Of a stretch of 64,000 nucleotides of DNA, positions 12,094 to 22,889 are shown piece after piece. The position numbers were made by a program, and so were the translations under genes. Each line of letters starts with the position of its first letter. Position 1 is the first letter of the stretch. Origin of the DNA: Cymbidium sinense (Eukaryota; Streptophyta; Magnoliopsida; Asparagales; Orchidaceae); assembly GCA_021442155.1 (NCBI GenBank), contig CM038221.1:27991906-28055905 (forward strand). Reading direction: 5' to 3'. Below the pieces are notes generated by a model. That model worked only from the letters and a program-made list of their open reading frames with translations. It was not told where the DNA came from and did not search any database.

Positions 12094-12310
12094 CCTCATC
12101 GGCGCTTATGGCATGCGCTGCCGCACTAACGCCGCTGGTACCCACGCGCGCTGACCGCACCTGATAACGCTCGCCGACACCGGCGAAGGCGCCGCTCACT
12201 GCCTCAGCGCACTATGGCTTCCCGCTACCGCCTCATACGCCATGGGCGCGCCACGCACTGCCGCCAGGTGCACGCAGTGCGGATGTCTGCAAGCACCTGT
12301 AAGTTCCCAA
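12094..12310. other. GC-rich block upstream of the 3' LTR
   Basis: About 200 bp rich in GCCGC, GGCGC and CGCGC words, in contrast to the AT-rich flanks. Open frames exist on both strands here, as expected from GC bias rather than coding. It lies 200-400 bp before the 3' LTR. Confidence 0.6.
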
Positions 12311-12510
12311 ATGGGTCTATAACCCTAAATTCTTGCATCCACATATCCGCATACATCTCACGCTCTGCACTGCCTCCGCTGATCATAATCTTGTGCTCAT
12401 GAAGATCTCTCAAAATGTATGATTAATGGACTCACAAATTTCATTGAAGAATTTGCTATTAAGTATATCAAATATTTTTGGATCATTGAGATATTGTCAT
12501 CCAAAAATAA

Positions 12511-13335
12511 TGGGCAACTATGAACAAAATTCTACTAGTCGGCACCTAATCTTGATGTCAAAAGCAAGTTGATTCTCAAACTACTAGTCGATCAAGCACT
12601 TAAAATATCCTCGAAACTTTGAGATATCGCTTAAATCCATAAATAGCTCTTAAACATAGATAATCAAATCGAGTCTTGACGAAATAATCTAACAAGCCCA
12701 AGATCTCATAATTCTGACTTCGTTTGACATTCAAATACTTAAAATACATCAAATAATCAAAGAAATCATTCTAAGCCATCCGATGAAGTGGAGTGGTTCG
12801 GATTTTGTATGTATTTACAGAGACGCCACTCCTCCAATCTATAAATAGTCTCTCATTCCTCATATGAGGGGAGCCCAAGAAAGAGAGAGGAGAGAGCTCT
12901 AAAGATTGAAAATCCTCCAAGCACAATCGTGCCACCACTCGACGATTGTCAACCACTACCACCGACGCCGCTTGCCGCCGCTATCGCCATCATGACAACC
13001 TTCATTGTCACCATTGATCCCTAGCTCATCATCATCTACTACTAGAAATCAACTTAAAATTGATTATATGGTTATCGATTCTAGGATTCTATATCGCCAT
13101 TCTCATGTACAATTTGTAATCCGCTATCGAAATTTTGTACTCTGAAACAAATACATAGTGGAAGATTCTTACTGGGCTAGGCCTCATGATTTTCCCTTCT
13201 TTTCGAGGTTTTTTCACGTAAAAATTTCTAGAGTTTTCTTGTTCACTCTTTAAATATCTGTGTGTGGCTGGATTTCACAATAAGGCTAAGGCGTAGACTT
13301 TCACTCTACCACAATTGATTTTCTAGCACGCAACA
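12511..13335 (+). repeat. 3' LTR
   Basis: Homologous to 3144-3898 throughout and ends CACGCAACA before the ATCAA target duplication. It is about 70 bp longer than the 5' LTR because of indels. It retains CTATAAATAG (near 12838). The exact start is uncertain by about 10 bp because the terminal TG is not clear. Confidence 0.85.
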
Positions 13336-13659
13336 ATCAAAAAACAAAAGTGATCCTAAACTGCATTTTCTATATATTTGTGTTTGATCTCTCATTGAGA
13401 AATTTTTATATTGTGCTCTGGATCAAACATTTAGAAGATAAATTAGTTTTGAATATTATACATTATCCATAAATTTCACCCTCATTTTGCAAAGACTTAA
13501 GAACTAGATCTAGGTTTCAATAAGCACCTATGATTAATTACTTCTACCGATGAGTGATAACAATTAAGACTAATTGTCAATCACTAATAACTTAGTAAAT
13601 ACTAATAGTAGTTTATATAAATAAGTATTTAAAAAGTATTTTAAAGTATTTTAGTGAAA

Positions 13660-14502
13660 ATATACTAGAGCATCGACGCTCATTGTAGTGTTAAATAAGC
13701 ATTCCCACATTATGGACGGATGCGCAAAGAAGTTAGTCCATGAAACTAGAATTAGTTAGATCTTGGAATATGTACTCTTACGTAAATTAATGGAATTAAT
13801 AGATATTATGGTTCATTGGTTGGGGAGAAGGCCAATGAGATTGATAGTTTAGATTTTAAACTTTGATATTCAGGTAGAAGTCGAACTAGAAATAGTGTAG
13901 GTGTGATTATAGATAAAAGTTTGAAGGATAATGTTATAAATATTAATAGATGTGGAGATAAAATTATAATTTTAAAGATTATTATTGATACTAAGATTAT
14001 CAATGTTATAAGTGTTTACACTCCTCAAGTAGGTTTGGATGTAAGCTCAAAAAAAAATTTAGAATGAATTAGAGAGATTAATACAAAAAATACTTCTTGA
14101 AGAAAAAGTATTTATTAGAGGAGATTTAAATGGACATGTTGGTAGAGTGATAGAAGATTTTAAAAGTATTCATGGTGGTTATGGATTTGGAGTGGCAAAT
14201 GAAGAAGGTAGGACTATATTAGATTTTATCTTAGTTTATAATTTTGTAGTTGCTAATACTTTATTTAAGAAAAGAAATGAACATATTATTACTTATAAAA
14301 ATGGATCAAGAAATGATTGATTATTTTCGATAAGAAAAATAGATCGTTTAGATTGTAAAAAATTGTAAGGTCATTCCAAGTAAAAATTTAAGTACCCAAC
14401 ATCGATTGTTAGTTTTAGATTTTAAGATGAAAGGTTGTAAGAGGAAAATTAAATCAAATTATTGTGCGAGAATTAGATGGGGACACTTAAAGAACACACG
14501 CT
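13660..14502 (+). mobile_element. RTE LINE 5' part (endonuclease), cut by the unit A junction
   Basis: Begins with the shared GGACGGATGCG leader. It then encodes endonuclease pieces: NGVGVIIDK-like (GVIIDKSLKDNVININRCGD), IINVISVYTPQVGLD, then a DLNGHVG-like stretch. These are the conserved blocks of the apurinic-type endonuclease of RTE elements. It is colinear with 46570-47390 of the right duplicate, where the same LINE continues. Here it stops at about 14494-14502 and unit A starts. Several frameshifts are present. Confidence 0.85.
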
Positions 14503-14589
14503 ATGCCGCTTAACTGACCCTTTAAAATATCATTTTATCTCACTGTTTGACTTCTTCTTAGTTGTTCTCACACCGGAGGTGAATTCCAC

Positions 14590-16200
14590 ATAATATAGAG
14601 ACACATCGATAGTTTTTTAAGGACCCAAGCATATACTCCTTTCTTTATTACCACGGTGCTTATTTGATATGCATATCAACTGATCTGGTTCCAGAAAATA
14701 ATGTTAGTTTTATTTTTATCATTGTCTTGCACATCTTTTAAGTTATTATGAGCACTGTCAAAGTAGATATCCTTATTTGCTCTGGTTGACCAAGGCATGA
14801 GAAGGTACTTATCCGAAATACAATAACATCTTCGACTAAGAACTCTGATGCAAGGGCACAAAGCAACCCCTTCATTTCAAATTTTTACAACTACAAGTTA
14901 TATTTAGTTTATCTTGTCAAAATGAAAGACATGTTTTGGAAGAACTCTTATTCTCTAAGTTTCTCACCAAATACTCCATGGATTGTCATCAACACATTTG
15001 TCGTTAATCCTCCAACACTATGCAAAAATTCTTCCTCAAATATTATATAAAGCTTTCTTGTGTAAAATAAATTGTTTCAAATGCTTTAACAATGAACAAT
15101 TGTCAATGGTTGCACTTGAAATCTTCATCATGTTCATTTCGACGCCATGTGTCGATAACCTTCTCCAATCCCAAGAAATAATCTATGATCGAACTTGTTG
15201 GTAGATTTTCAGACATTATTATTCGTGGACTCACTACATTATGTTGACAAGATTTCCATACAGAATGAGTCTTTACAGAATGTTGGAACCACTTGCTTCT
15301 AATTTTATAAAGCTCAGACAGTCAAGCATGATCGTGCAAATTGCCCTCAACTAGCATAGTAGACCAAGCTTGCTTGAACTCCTCCTATGAGTCACACTTA
15401 CTCATGCATGAATAGAATAGACTTTGCACTTGTCATCTTATTACTATTAAAGTACCTTCAATGAGCTTTTTCAAATATAGCAATAATGTAACTGAACAAA
15501 AGTATGCAATAATGAAATTTTGATGTTTGCCATTGTGATCTTGATCTGAATATTGTTATAGGATGTCTATCACTCATTAACCGTGAGAAATATTGAATAG
15601 CCACGAATTAATTAATTGTCTCTTATAAAAGGCTACTCCAAATAAGACATTTTGTCAATGATGATTTACTCCATCGAAAAGCAATGCATAAGAGAATTAT
15701 TGAGTCGATAAAAAAATTAAGACATCCACAAACAATCATATTTTATCATATGTCATTGCTCCAAAAAACAATTATTTGACTCATCAACTTGGACATCCCA
15801 TGCAAACATCTCATCCTCATCACTGATGTCTTTGTATGATTTAAGAAGATGTAGGCCACCCGACTTTGCCAATGAATGATTATGACTTTCTATATATTTT
15901 AACCGTCATCATCTAAATCAATAAAATCTAATCATGGCTCAACCACCTTGTATCTATTTCAAATTTAACGTGCGTTTAGATTGACATTTTCTTTTCGACC
16001 TACTTTTGTACATAAAATTATTTGATTTCAATTTCTTGAAGAATAACAGTGATCCTTCCTAACACCGAACCTAATTTGATGTGCATAATCACAATATCGA
16101 TAAATGTTTCATTGTGAATGGTGCTAAGGAGTTTCTTCACATTTAGTCATTACATCACGCTTCTATCGATCGATTTATTCCATTCATACGCGAACACAAA
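14590..16200 (-). pseudogene. FAR1/FHY3-related (MULE-type) transposase remnant, copy A
   Basis: Same layout as copy B at 23777-25560 but more decayed. Recognisable are SDKYLLMPWSTRANKDIYFD (after the SWIM-type Cys/His segment, 14676-14861) and diverged DNA matching the MULE core. The N-terminal DNA-binding part appears at 15835-16080. Relative to copy B it lacks about 183 bp between two CTCATC words (junction near 15810-15823), removing part of the segment after HFLRSYRGISDE. It cannot encode a working protein. Confidence 0.75.
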
Positions 16201-16235
16201 TATGTCATAAATGTACAAAATAAAAATAACAAATG

Positions 16236-18640
16236 CTCTATACTCAGAGAGAAAGAGTACAAATACAAATCTCTCCTAAAAACTAACCAAACAGCCTACA
16301 AATTGCTTCTACTGGAATGTAATAAATATATTCTCTCCATAAAGGCTAAAAAATCTGACAGAAAATGAAAAAATAATCTGTACTCTCATGAGAGTAGAGA
16401 TGTAAAATCTCCCATAAAATCAACCAAACAAATTTCTCTAAATGTAATAAATATATTCTCTCCAAACAGCAACAAAATAAAATAAAATAATCAATTCTCA
16501 TGAGAAGAGAGAGTACAGATGCAAATCTCCACTAAAAACTAACCAATCATCCTCTAAATTGCTTCTAATGGAATGTAATAAACATATTCTCTCCAAACAA
16601 GCCAAAAAAATTTTAAATTGAAAAATAAACTGACTCTGATGAGATAGAGAGTATGATGCAAATCTCCTAAAAAATTAACCGAATCCTCCAAATTACTTCT
16701 AATAGAATGTAATAAACATATTCTCTCCAAAAATGCCAAAAAATCTGACATAAAATGAAAAAATAATTTGTATTCGCATGAGAATACTGAGAGTGAGTAT
16801 GATACAAATCTCTCCTAAAAAATCAACCAAACAACCTCCAAATTATTTCTAATGGAATATATTAAATATATTCTTCCAAAGCCAAAAAATTGTAAATTAA
16901 AAAAAATATATGTACACTCATGAGAATGAGTGAATATAAATCTCTATAACCAATCGCCTCCAAGGCTTTCTAATGGAATGTAATAAATATATTCTCTCCA
17001 AATAGTCCAAAAAATTTGACATAAATTAAAAGATAATCTATACTCTCATGAGAGTACATAGAGTGCACATGCAAATCTGCCTTAAAAATCAATCAAATAG
17101 CCTCCAAACAACTTATAATATTGTATACTAATCATATTATATCGAAACAGGCTAAAAAATCTGACAGAAAATGATAAAATAATTTGTACTCTCATGAGAG
17201 TATGAGAGCAGATATCAATCTCTAAAATCAAACAATCACCTCCAAATTGTTTATAGAATGAAACATATATCTCCAAATGCCAAAAAATTTGACAGATATT
17301 GAAATAATCAGACTCATGAGTACAGAGTACATGCAATCTCCCATAAAAATCAACCAATCAGCCTCCAAATTTCTTCTAATGAAATGTAATAAATATATTT
17401 TCTCCAAAGAGGCAAAAAAATCTGACAGAAAATGACAAAATAATCTATACTCTCATAAGAGTACAGAGAGTACAGATGTCAATCTCTCTTAAAAATCAAC
17501 CAATCATCCTCCAAATTACTTCTAATGGAATGTAATAAATATATTCTCTCCAAACAGATCAAAAATCTAACAAAAATTTTAAAAAAAAATTATACTCTCA
17601 TGAGAGTACAGAGAGTACACATGCAAATCTACCCTAAAAACCAACCAAATATCCTCCAAACAACCTGTAATATGTACTCTCATGAGAGTACAGAGAGTAC
17701 AAATACAAATCTCCCCTAAAACCTAACCAATCAACCTCCAAATTACTTCAACAATGTAATAAATAAATATATTCTCTCAAACACAAAAAAAATTGATAAA
17801 AAATTGAAAATAATTTATACTCATGAGAGTATGTATAGACAGACATACAAAATACTCATAAAAACTAATCAATCAGTCTCCAAATTACTTATAATAGAAT
17901 GTAATAAACATATTCTCTCCAAACAGGCTAAAGAAATTGAATAAAATGAGAAAATGGTATGTACTCTCATGAGAGTACAAAGAGTACAGATGCAAATCTC
18001 TCCTAAAAATTAACTAATCATCCTCCAAATTACTTATAATAGAATGTAATAAACATATTCTCTCTAAACAGGCCAAAAAATATGATAGAAATTGAAAAAT
18101 AATCTATACTCATGAGAGAGTACTGAGATGAACAATCTCTCCTAAAACCAATCAATCATCATCCAAATCGCTTCTAATGAAATGTAATAAATATATTCTC
18201 TCCAAACAGGCTGAAAAAAATGACATAAATTGAAAAAATAATATGTATTTTTATGAGAGTACACAGAGTACACATACAAATCTGCCCTAAAAACTAACCA
18301 AACAATCTCCAAATAACTGGTAATCTGTACTCTCATGAGAGTACAAAGAGTACAGATGCAAATCTCCCCAAAAAAACTAACCAACCAGCCTCCAAATTAT
18401 TTCTAATGAAATATAATAAATATATTCTCTCCAAACAAGCCAAAAATTCAGAATTGAAAATAATATGTACTCACGAGAGGAGAGTACACGCAAAATTTGT
18501 CCTAAAACCAACCAAACAAAGCCTCCAAACAACTTGTAATGATACTAATCATATTATATCCAAAAGAGTCAAAAATCTAATAAAAAAGACAAATATGTTG
18601 TACTTTCATGAGATAAACTAATTACGCAAAATAGTTCCTA
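16236..18640. repeat. Palindromic minisatellite array A, about 143-bp monomers
   Basis: About 17-19 monomers. Each contains the 18-bp perfect palindrome GTACTCTCATGAGAGTAC or a decayed form (perfect at 17961-17978 and 18327-18344), then an AGAGAGTAC half-site. After that comes a CAAATCTC..CCTAAAAACTAACCAA block and a TGTAATAAATATATTCTCTCC block. Some units are short (about 75-80 bp, for example 17596 to 17676 and 18252 to 18327). A variant type carries ACTAATCATATTATATCC. Open frames through the array are by-products of the repeat. Confidence 0.95.
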
Positions 18641-18919
18641 AAATAAAGAAAGACTCTAAAGAACTCATAACAATGTAGGAAATATACATTGAATAAAAGA
18701 TTTTCAAAGAATATAACTAATAAATCCTAAAAAATTGTATATATAAAACGGTTCAGAAAATTTACCAATGTATTTTTATTTAATCATCCGCTAAATTGGT
18801 CGATATCATCGCCATAACTTCGAATTGTTCCATCTTCACGCTTCTTTCCAAAAAATGAAATGAAATTTTCTGCTTTCTCTCGAGCTAAGTTTGTCTAAAA
18901 ATATATATATATTATGCTC
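18641..18919. other. Unit A linker between minisatellite and AT tract
   Basis: AT-rich sequence colinear with 28601-28869 in unit B. No coding or RNA feature is recognised. Confidence 0.6.
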
Positions 18920-19024
<105 letters not shown>

Positions 19025-19139
19025 CTTTAAATTTCTCCGCATTCAACACGCTTTCTCCATTGTTAAATGGGAGGGCCGAATTCATAACGGCATTCCCCGC
19101 TAAGTGACAGACTTAAAAAAAAATGCATTTTTTATATTT

Positions 19140-19375
19140 ACATATGTTATGTTGCTATTGAGTCCGACGAAGTACGCTTACCCGCGACGTATTTTTCTCT
19201 TACTCATGACATATTGATGTTTGAACAAGTAAAATCGCATAGATCATTTGCCTGGAGAGTAATTATTGATTCTTCGTTATACTTTATTCTATATGATGAG
19301 CTAATGCGAAGAGTTTACCTTGGGCTTCCTTCAGTAGATCACTTCTTCTACTACTTCTGAAGTCGCCAACCTTGC

Positions 19376-19406
<31 letters not shown>

Positions 19407-20625
19407 AACTTTCAGTTATATGACCTCCTCTTACTAGTTTTTAACCTTAACTGCAACTAGTCTCACATTAAGGTAATCACCTATCATGCAGTTGGGAATT
19501 ACATAGCAACATGGCAGACACAGACTACAAGCTTAAAGGCGTTCAAAAATGGACGATCAAAAATTGTATTATACATTGTGATGAAGCCAATTATTGAAGT
19601 GTATTGATGCTCTTCTTCACAAGAAAGTTATCATTTATTTCATCACTCGTCTTTCTTTGAAAAAAATTGAAGAGAGAATTAGCTGTAGGTGTTAGGCAAG
19701 AAGATCCCAAGTTCTTTTTATGTTCATCAAACTTCATGCATGGATCAAAATATTCATAATATCCTAGCAATGCGTAATTAATTATGTGCATCGTTACAAA
19801 GATTTTTTATGCATGGTCATATTTATCTCAGAAAAAGTGATTGGTATGACTTCAATGCATAGGGCCCTAGATGCATTTTTTCAAGATCACCTCTCTTGAT
19901 TGATGCCACTTAAAGCAAGTTTATTAAGAAGCCTCTGAACCTCCAAGTATAGCTAGCACCACTCCAATAATGTGCATAACATGGGCTTGGACTGCTTCGT
20001 TTGTAGTACTCTTTCACAGGTGTTTTCTCCTGTCTCCTTTTCTACTCTAACAAAATAAATTTCTTCAACTTCTCTACGTTATTCAATTCTTTAAAATCAA
20101 TGTGAAAATTTTTGAACTTTGTTGGAAGCTTTGTGTCTAAAATCTTCCTTGAAAATGCATGTATCAATTGATACTTTCTCAGCTCATTTCCAATGTGTAG
20201 AAATGGTAGATATTTCACTACTATCAAGGTAGTAAATTTCATCCATTATCAAAGTTGAGGTAAGTGCACTTGTACTTGAAAGTCATCCTTGGATAACTAA
20301 TTTTGAGGATTCCTCATGCTTCTTAATCATTAAAATAAATTTGAGAACATTCTTATAATTTTGATAATTCCATTAATTTGCATTAGTTGCTTGCTTGTTA
20401 CAAAGTCTTGGTTATCAATATATTTATTGATGCCTCTTTGTTTTTGCTGCAACGTCGCATGTGGTGCACTTTCATCATATATTTTGAGTAAACTATAATT
20501 CTTTTTTAAGAAGTTCTTCTTGACCTTATTTATATGCTCAGACTAAAATTTATCACAGCAAAAAAACTTTACAAAATTATTAAAAAAAAAAAATTGCAAT
20601 GCTTAGCAATAATTTTCTATAAATT
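19140..20625 (-). other. Unassigned coding-like block, unit A
   Basis: Highly similar to 29105-30525. On the minus strand, open pieces read GNELRKYQLIHAFSRKILD (20042-20242), LYLEVQRLLNKLALSGINQE (near 19900-19960) and NYALLGYYEYFDPCMKFDE (19591-19791). They are separated by stops and possible introns. A CT-rich run lies at 19377-19405. This looks like eroded protein-coding DNA on the same strand as the transposase remnant. I do not recognise the family and cannot say whether it belonged to the same element. Confidence 0.35.
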
Positions 20626-20636
20626 ATGTTTGGTAT

Positions 20637-21235
20637 ACAACAACAACAAGCCTTTATCCCACTAAGTGGGGTCGGCTACATGAATCCTTCATCTCCATTG
20701 TGTCCTATTATGTGTCAAATTCTCATTTAATTCAAGTATACTATGGTCATTTTTTATTCATCTTAACCATGTCTTTTTAGATCTATATCTACCTTTCTTA
20801 ACATAAGCAAATCTAACGCATCTATTCACATAATTGGGTCATTGGACTGCCAACGCTTTATGTGGCCAAACCATCTAAGGCAACTTTTTGTAATCTTATC
20901 TGCCACTGAAGCTACTCTAACTTTTTCGCGAACATACTCATTTCGCATTTTATCTTTAACAATAAAGCCACTCATTCACCAGAGCATCCTCATCTCTATA
21001 ACACTTAGTCTCATGCTTCTCTTTTATTGGCCAATATTCTACACCATAAATCATTGCAGGTCTTACCACCATCTTATATAATTTTCTCTTAAGTTTAAGC
21101 GGTACTTTTCTATCACACGGCATGCCAGATGCATTCATCTACTTCAACCATCCAACTTGAATTCTACTAATAACATCTCCATCTATTTCACCATCATTTT
21201 GAACAACAGAGCCTAAATATCTGAATCACTCACTC
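20637..21235 (-). mobile_element. 5'-truncated RTE LINE in unit A
   Basis: Minus-strand 3' end with a short ACAACAACAACAAG tail, then the conserved RTE 3' sequence. Coding remnants include MNASGMPCDRKVPLKLKRKL and AMIYGVEYWPIKEKH (20956-21138). It is flanked by an 11-bp target duplication ATGTTTGGTAT (20626-20636 and 21236-21246). Unit B has the same insertion at 30537-31086, so it predates the A/B duplication. Confidence 0.92.
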
Positions 21236-21678
21236 ATGTTTGGTATCTAATAATAATAATAATATATAAAAAAATTCTGATAGTTGACCAAAAACATAAC
21301 TTAGATAGACTTGTTGACTTAACTTGAATGAATGCCAATGGATATTATTGAGCTCAGAAGAGCTTATAAGACTCATGGTGAGTTCAATACAACTTTAGTG
21401 ACATTCAGTTAGTTTCGAAGAATGAGTTTATATTGAAATGAGTGAGTTTAAATTTGATTAGTCAAATTCAAAATGAACAACGAGTTCATAGTGAGTCCGA
21501 TGAGTTCATATAAGTGTATGGCAAGTTTAAATTTAAGTTTAATAAATTCATTTCATTAGATCAAGCTAGGTTAAGTTAACTAGAATTGATTCCTATATAT
21601 TTTTGAGCATACATAAGTAGCATAAAGTTAACCCATTTATAATCATTAATGGTGTTTTTATTAATAAGTTAAGTCTTT

Positions 21679-21719
21679 GATATATATATATATATATATA
21701 TATAAGAGAGAGAGAGTGG
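21679..21719. repeat. (AT)n/(AG)n compound microsatellite, unit A
   Basis: A TATATA run followed by AGAGAG directly before the hAT-type MITE. The equivalent in unit B is 31531-31572. The DNA at 21247-21678 is a unique-looking AT-rich stretch with GAGTTCATA-type words and no feature. Confidence 0.9.
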
Positions 21720-21725
21720 TATGTA

Positions 21726-22106
21726 TATAAAAAAGTAGAGTTGAGTTGAGTTTTGACTTAATCGAACTAAGCTTATTTAATCACTGCTAAGCTCAAGCTT
21801 GACTCGAGCTCAATTACCAAGCTCAAGCTCGATTAAATTTAAAGAAAGTCAAACTTGAGTTTGACTCGAATGCTCGAGCTTGTTTAAAAAGCTCAACAAG
21901 CTATCGAACTGATAATGTAATCTACGATATATTGCATTTCGTCATTAGCGAAAACGAAGCCATTGCTATCGCCGAAGTTAATCCGCTCGAACTTCTGAAA
22001 AGTTTTTGAGCTTGATTATGAGCTCGGTTCGATTAGGCTTTATGAGCTCGTTAACTAGCCTAGCTCAAGTAAACTCACGAGCCAGCTTGACTCACTTGCA
22101 CCCTTT
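21726..22106. mobile_element. hAT-type MITE, unit A copy (left end decayed)
   Basis: Contains many GAGCTCAAGCTCGA-like words and a right terminus ACTCACTTGCACCC. The 8-bp flanks are GGTATGTA (21718-21725) and GGTGTGTG (22107-22114), matching the target duplication of the better kept copy in unit B. The left inverted repeat is degraded here. The interior differs from unit B around 21900-21990. Confidence 0.7.
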
Positions 22107-22599
22107 GGTGTGTGTAAGTGATTTCCATTTTTGTGCGATAATTGAGTTAAGATGAAAGGGAAAGTAGTGGTTGAATTGAATAACGTTATCTTCTAGCCAG
22201 GAAAGTAAGGCAAGAGCAATTAATTTAGTGGTTCGAATTGAACAGCATTGTCTTCTACTGTTTTCGTTATGAAAACAGCAAAGTTTTTATTAAAGAAAAA
22301 AAATCAGAATCAGCCAAATCATACATGCAGACATAAAAGCTTGTGTTAGCTACTTTGTTTATTTCATTTTGCATCTTTGCTCTCTTCAGCTAAACGAAAT
22401 CTTGAAAGCCAATTTTTTTTTTTTAAACTTTCTTTGATTTTTGTTTAGCTAAATAAAATCTTAAAAGCATTTTTTTTCATATCCACTTATTTTTTTATGT
22501 AGGGGTGTAAATAGGTTAATTAATAACCACATAATATATAATTTTTTGATTGGTGACTCCAATATAATTGCGTGAAAAAGTTATGGTTTTATTATACAT

Positions 22600-22621
22600 A
22601 TGTACATACATACACATACAT

Positions 22622-22681
<60 letters not shown>

Positions 22682-22686
22682 GTATG

Positions 22687-22741
<55 letters not shown>

Positions 22742-22770
22742 GTATGTATATGTATGTATGTATTTGTGCA
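22600..22770. repeat. Compound (CA)n-(TA)n-(TGTA)n microsatellite at the end of unit A
   Basis: ACATAC words, a long CA run (22622-22666), AT runs, then TGTA repeats. The counterpart in unit B (32480-32560) lacks most of the CA run. It ends a few bases before the unit A right junction. Confidence 0.97.
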
Positions 22771-22788
22771 TGTGTTTAGCATGATTTT

Positions 22789-22884
22789 AAATTGCCTCAT
22801 ATAATTGATGTTTTGTACAACCAGTTCTTTTTTCCCCTCATCAACACCAACCAGTAATGAGTAATCCATGATATCAATGGATTG
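22789..22884 (-). pseudogene. Truncated exon of a FAB1-type phosphatidylinositol-3-phosphate 5-kinase
   Basis: The minus-strand translation reads SIDIMDYSLLVGVDEGKKEL then VVQNINYMRQF. MDYSLLVG is the hallmark of the PIP-kinase catalytic domain. The SIDxMDYSLLVGVDExxxEL context is typical of plant FAB1/PIKfyve, the endosomal enzyme making PI(3,5)P2. Coding continues only to MRQF, where FAB1 proteins go on YTWDK; from there the DNA is the end of unit A. On the other side the expected acceptor AG reads ACAA. Only this exon is seen, so it is a fragment, not a gene. Confidence 0.72.
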
Positions 22885-22889
22885 TAAAG

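Larger units (their letters stand above)
3144..13335 (+). mobile_element. Tat-lineage Ty3/gypsy LTR retrotransposon, decayed, with an empty site in the right duplicate
   Basis: A 10.2 kb element with LTRs at 3144-3898 and about 12511-13335. The outer ends are TG...CA, with a 5-bp target duplication ATCAT (3139-3143) / ATCAA (13336-13340). The right duplicate has the uninterrupted site near 46240. The internal order gag tail, protease, RT, RNase H, integrase identifies gypsy. The spacer style (RELIQQGYLRRF-like gag end, NKACPKDSF in RT) and a long 3' region with antisense coding point to the Tat lineage. All frames carry stops and frameshifts, so the element is non-autonomous today. Confidence 0.9.
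1..14502 (+). repeat. Segmental duplication, left copy
   Basis: Bases 1-3143 and 13336 to about 14500 match 43047 to about 47390 in the same orientation, with a few percent substitutions and scattered short indels. Position 1 corresponds to 43047, so the left end probably lies outside the window and may include a second copy of the CCDC174-like exons. The copy is interrupted by the LTR retrotransposon at 3144-13335. Its right end is cut inside an RTE LINE where unit A begins. No intact gene is seen in it. Confidence 0.9.

Noticed and set aside
12214..12413. Overlapping frames on both strands in the GC-rich block
   Set aside because: Explained by low stop-codon frequency in GC-rich DNA inside the LTR element.
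16236..18640. CRISPR-like array
   Set aside because: Regular repeats, but whole monomers repeat with no unique spacers of constant length, and this is plant DNA.
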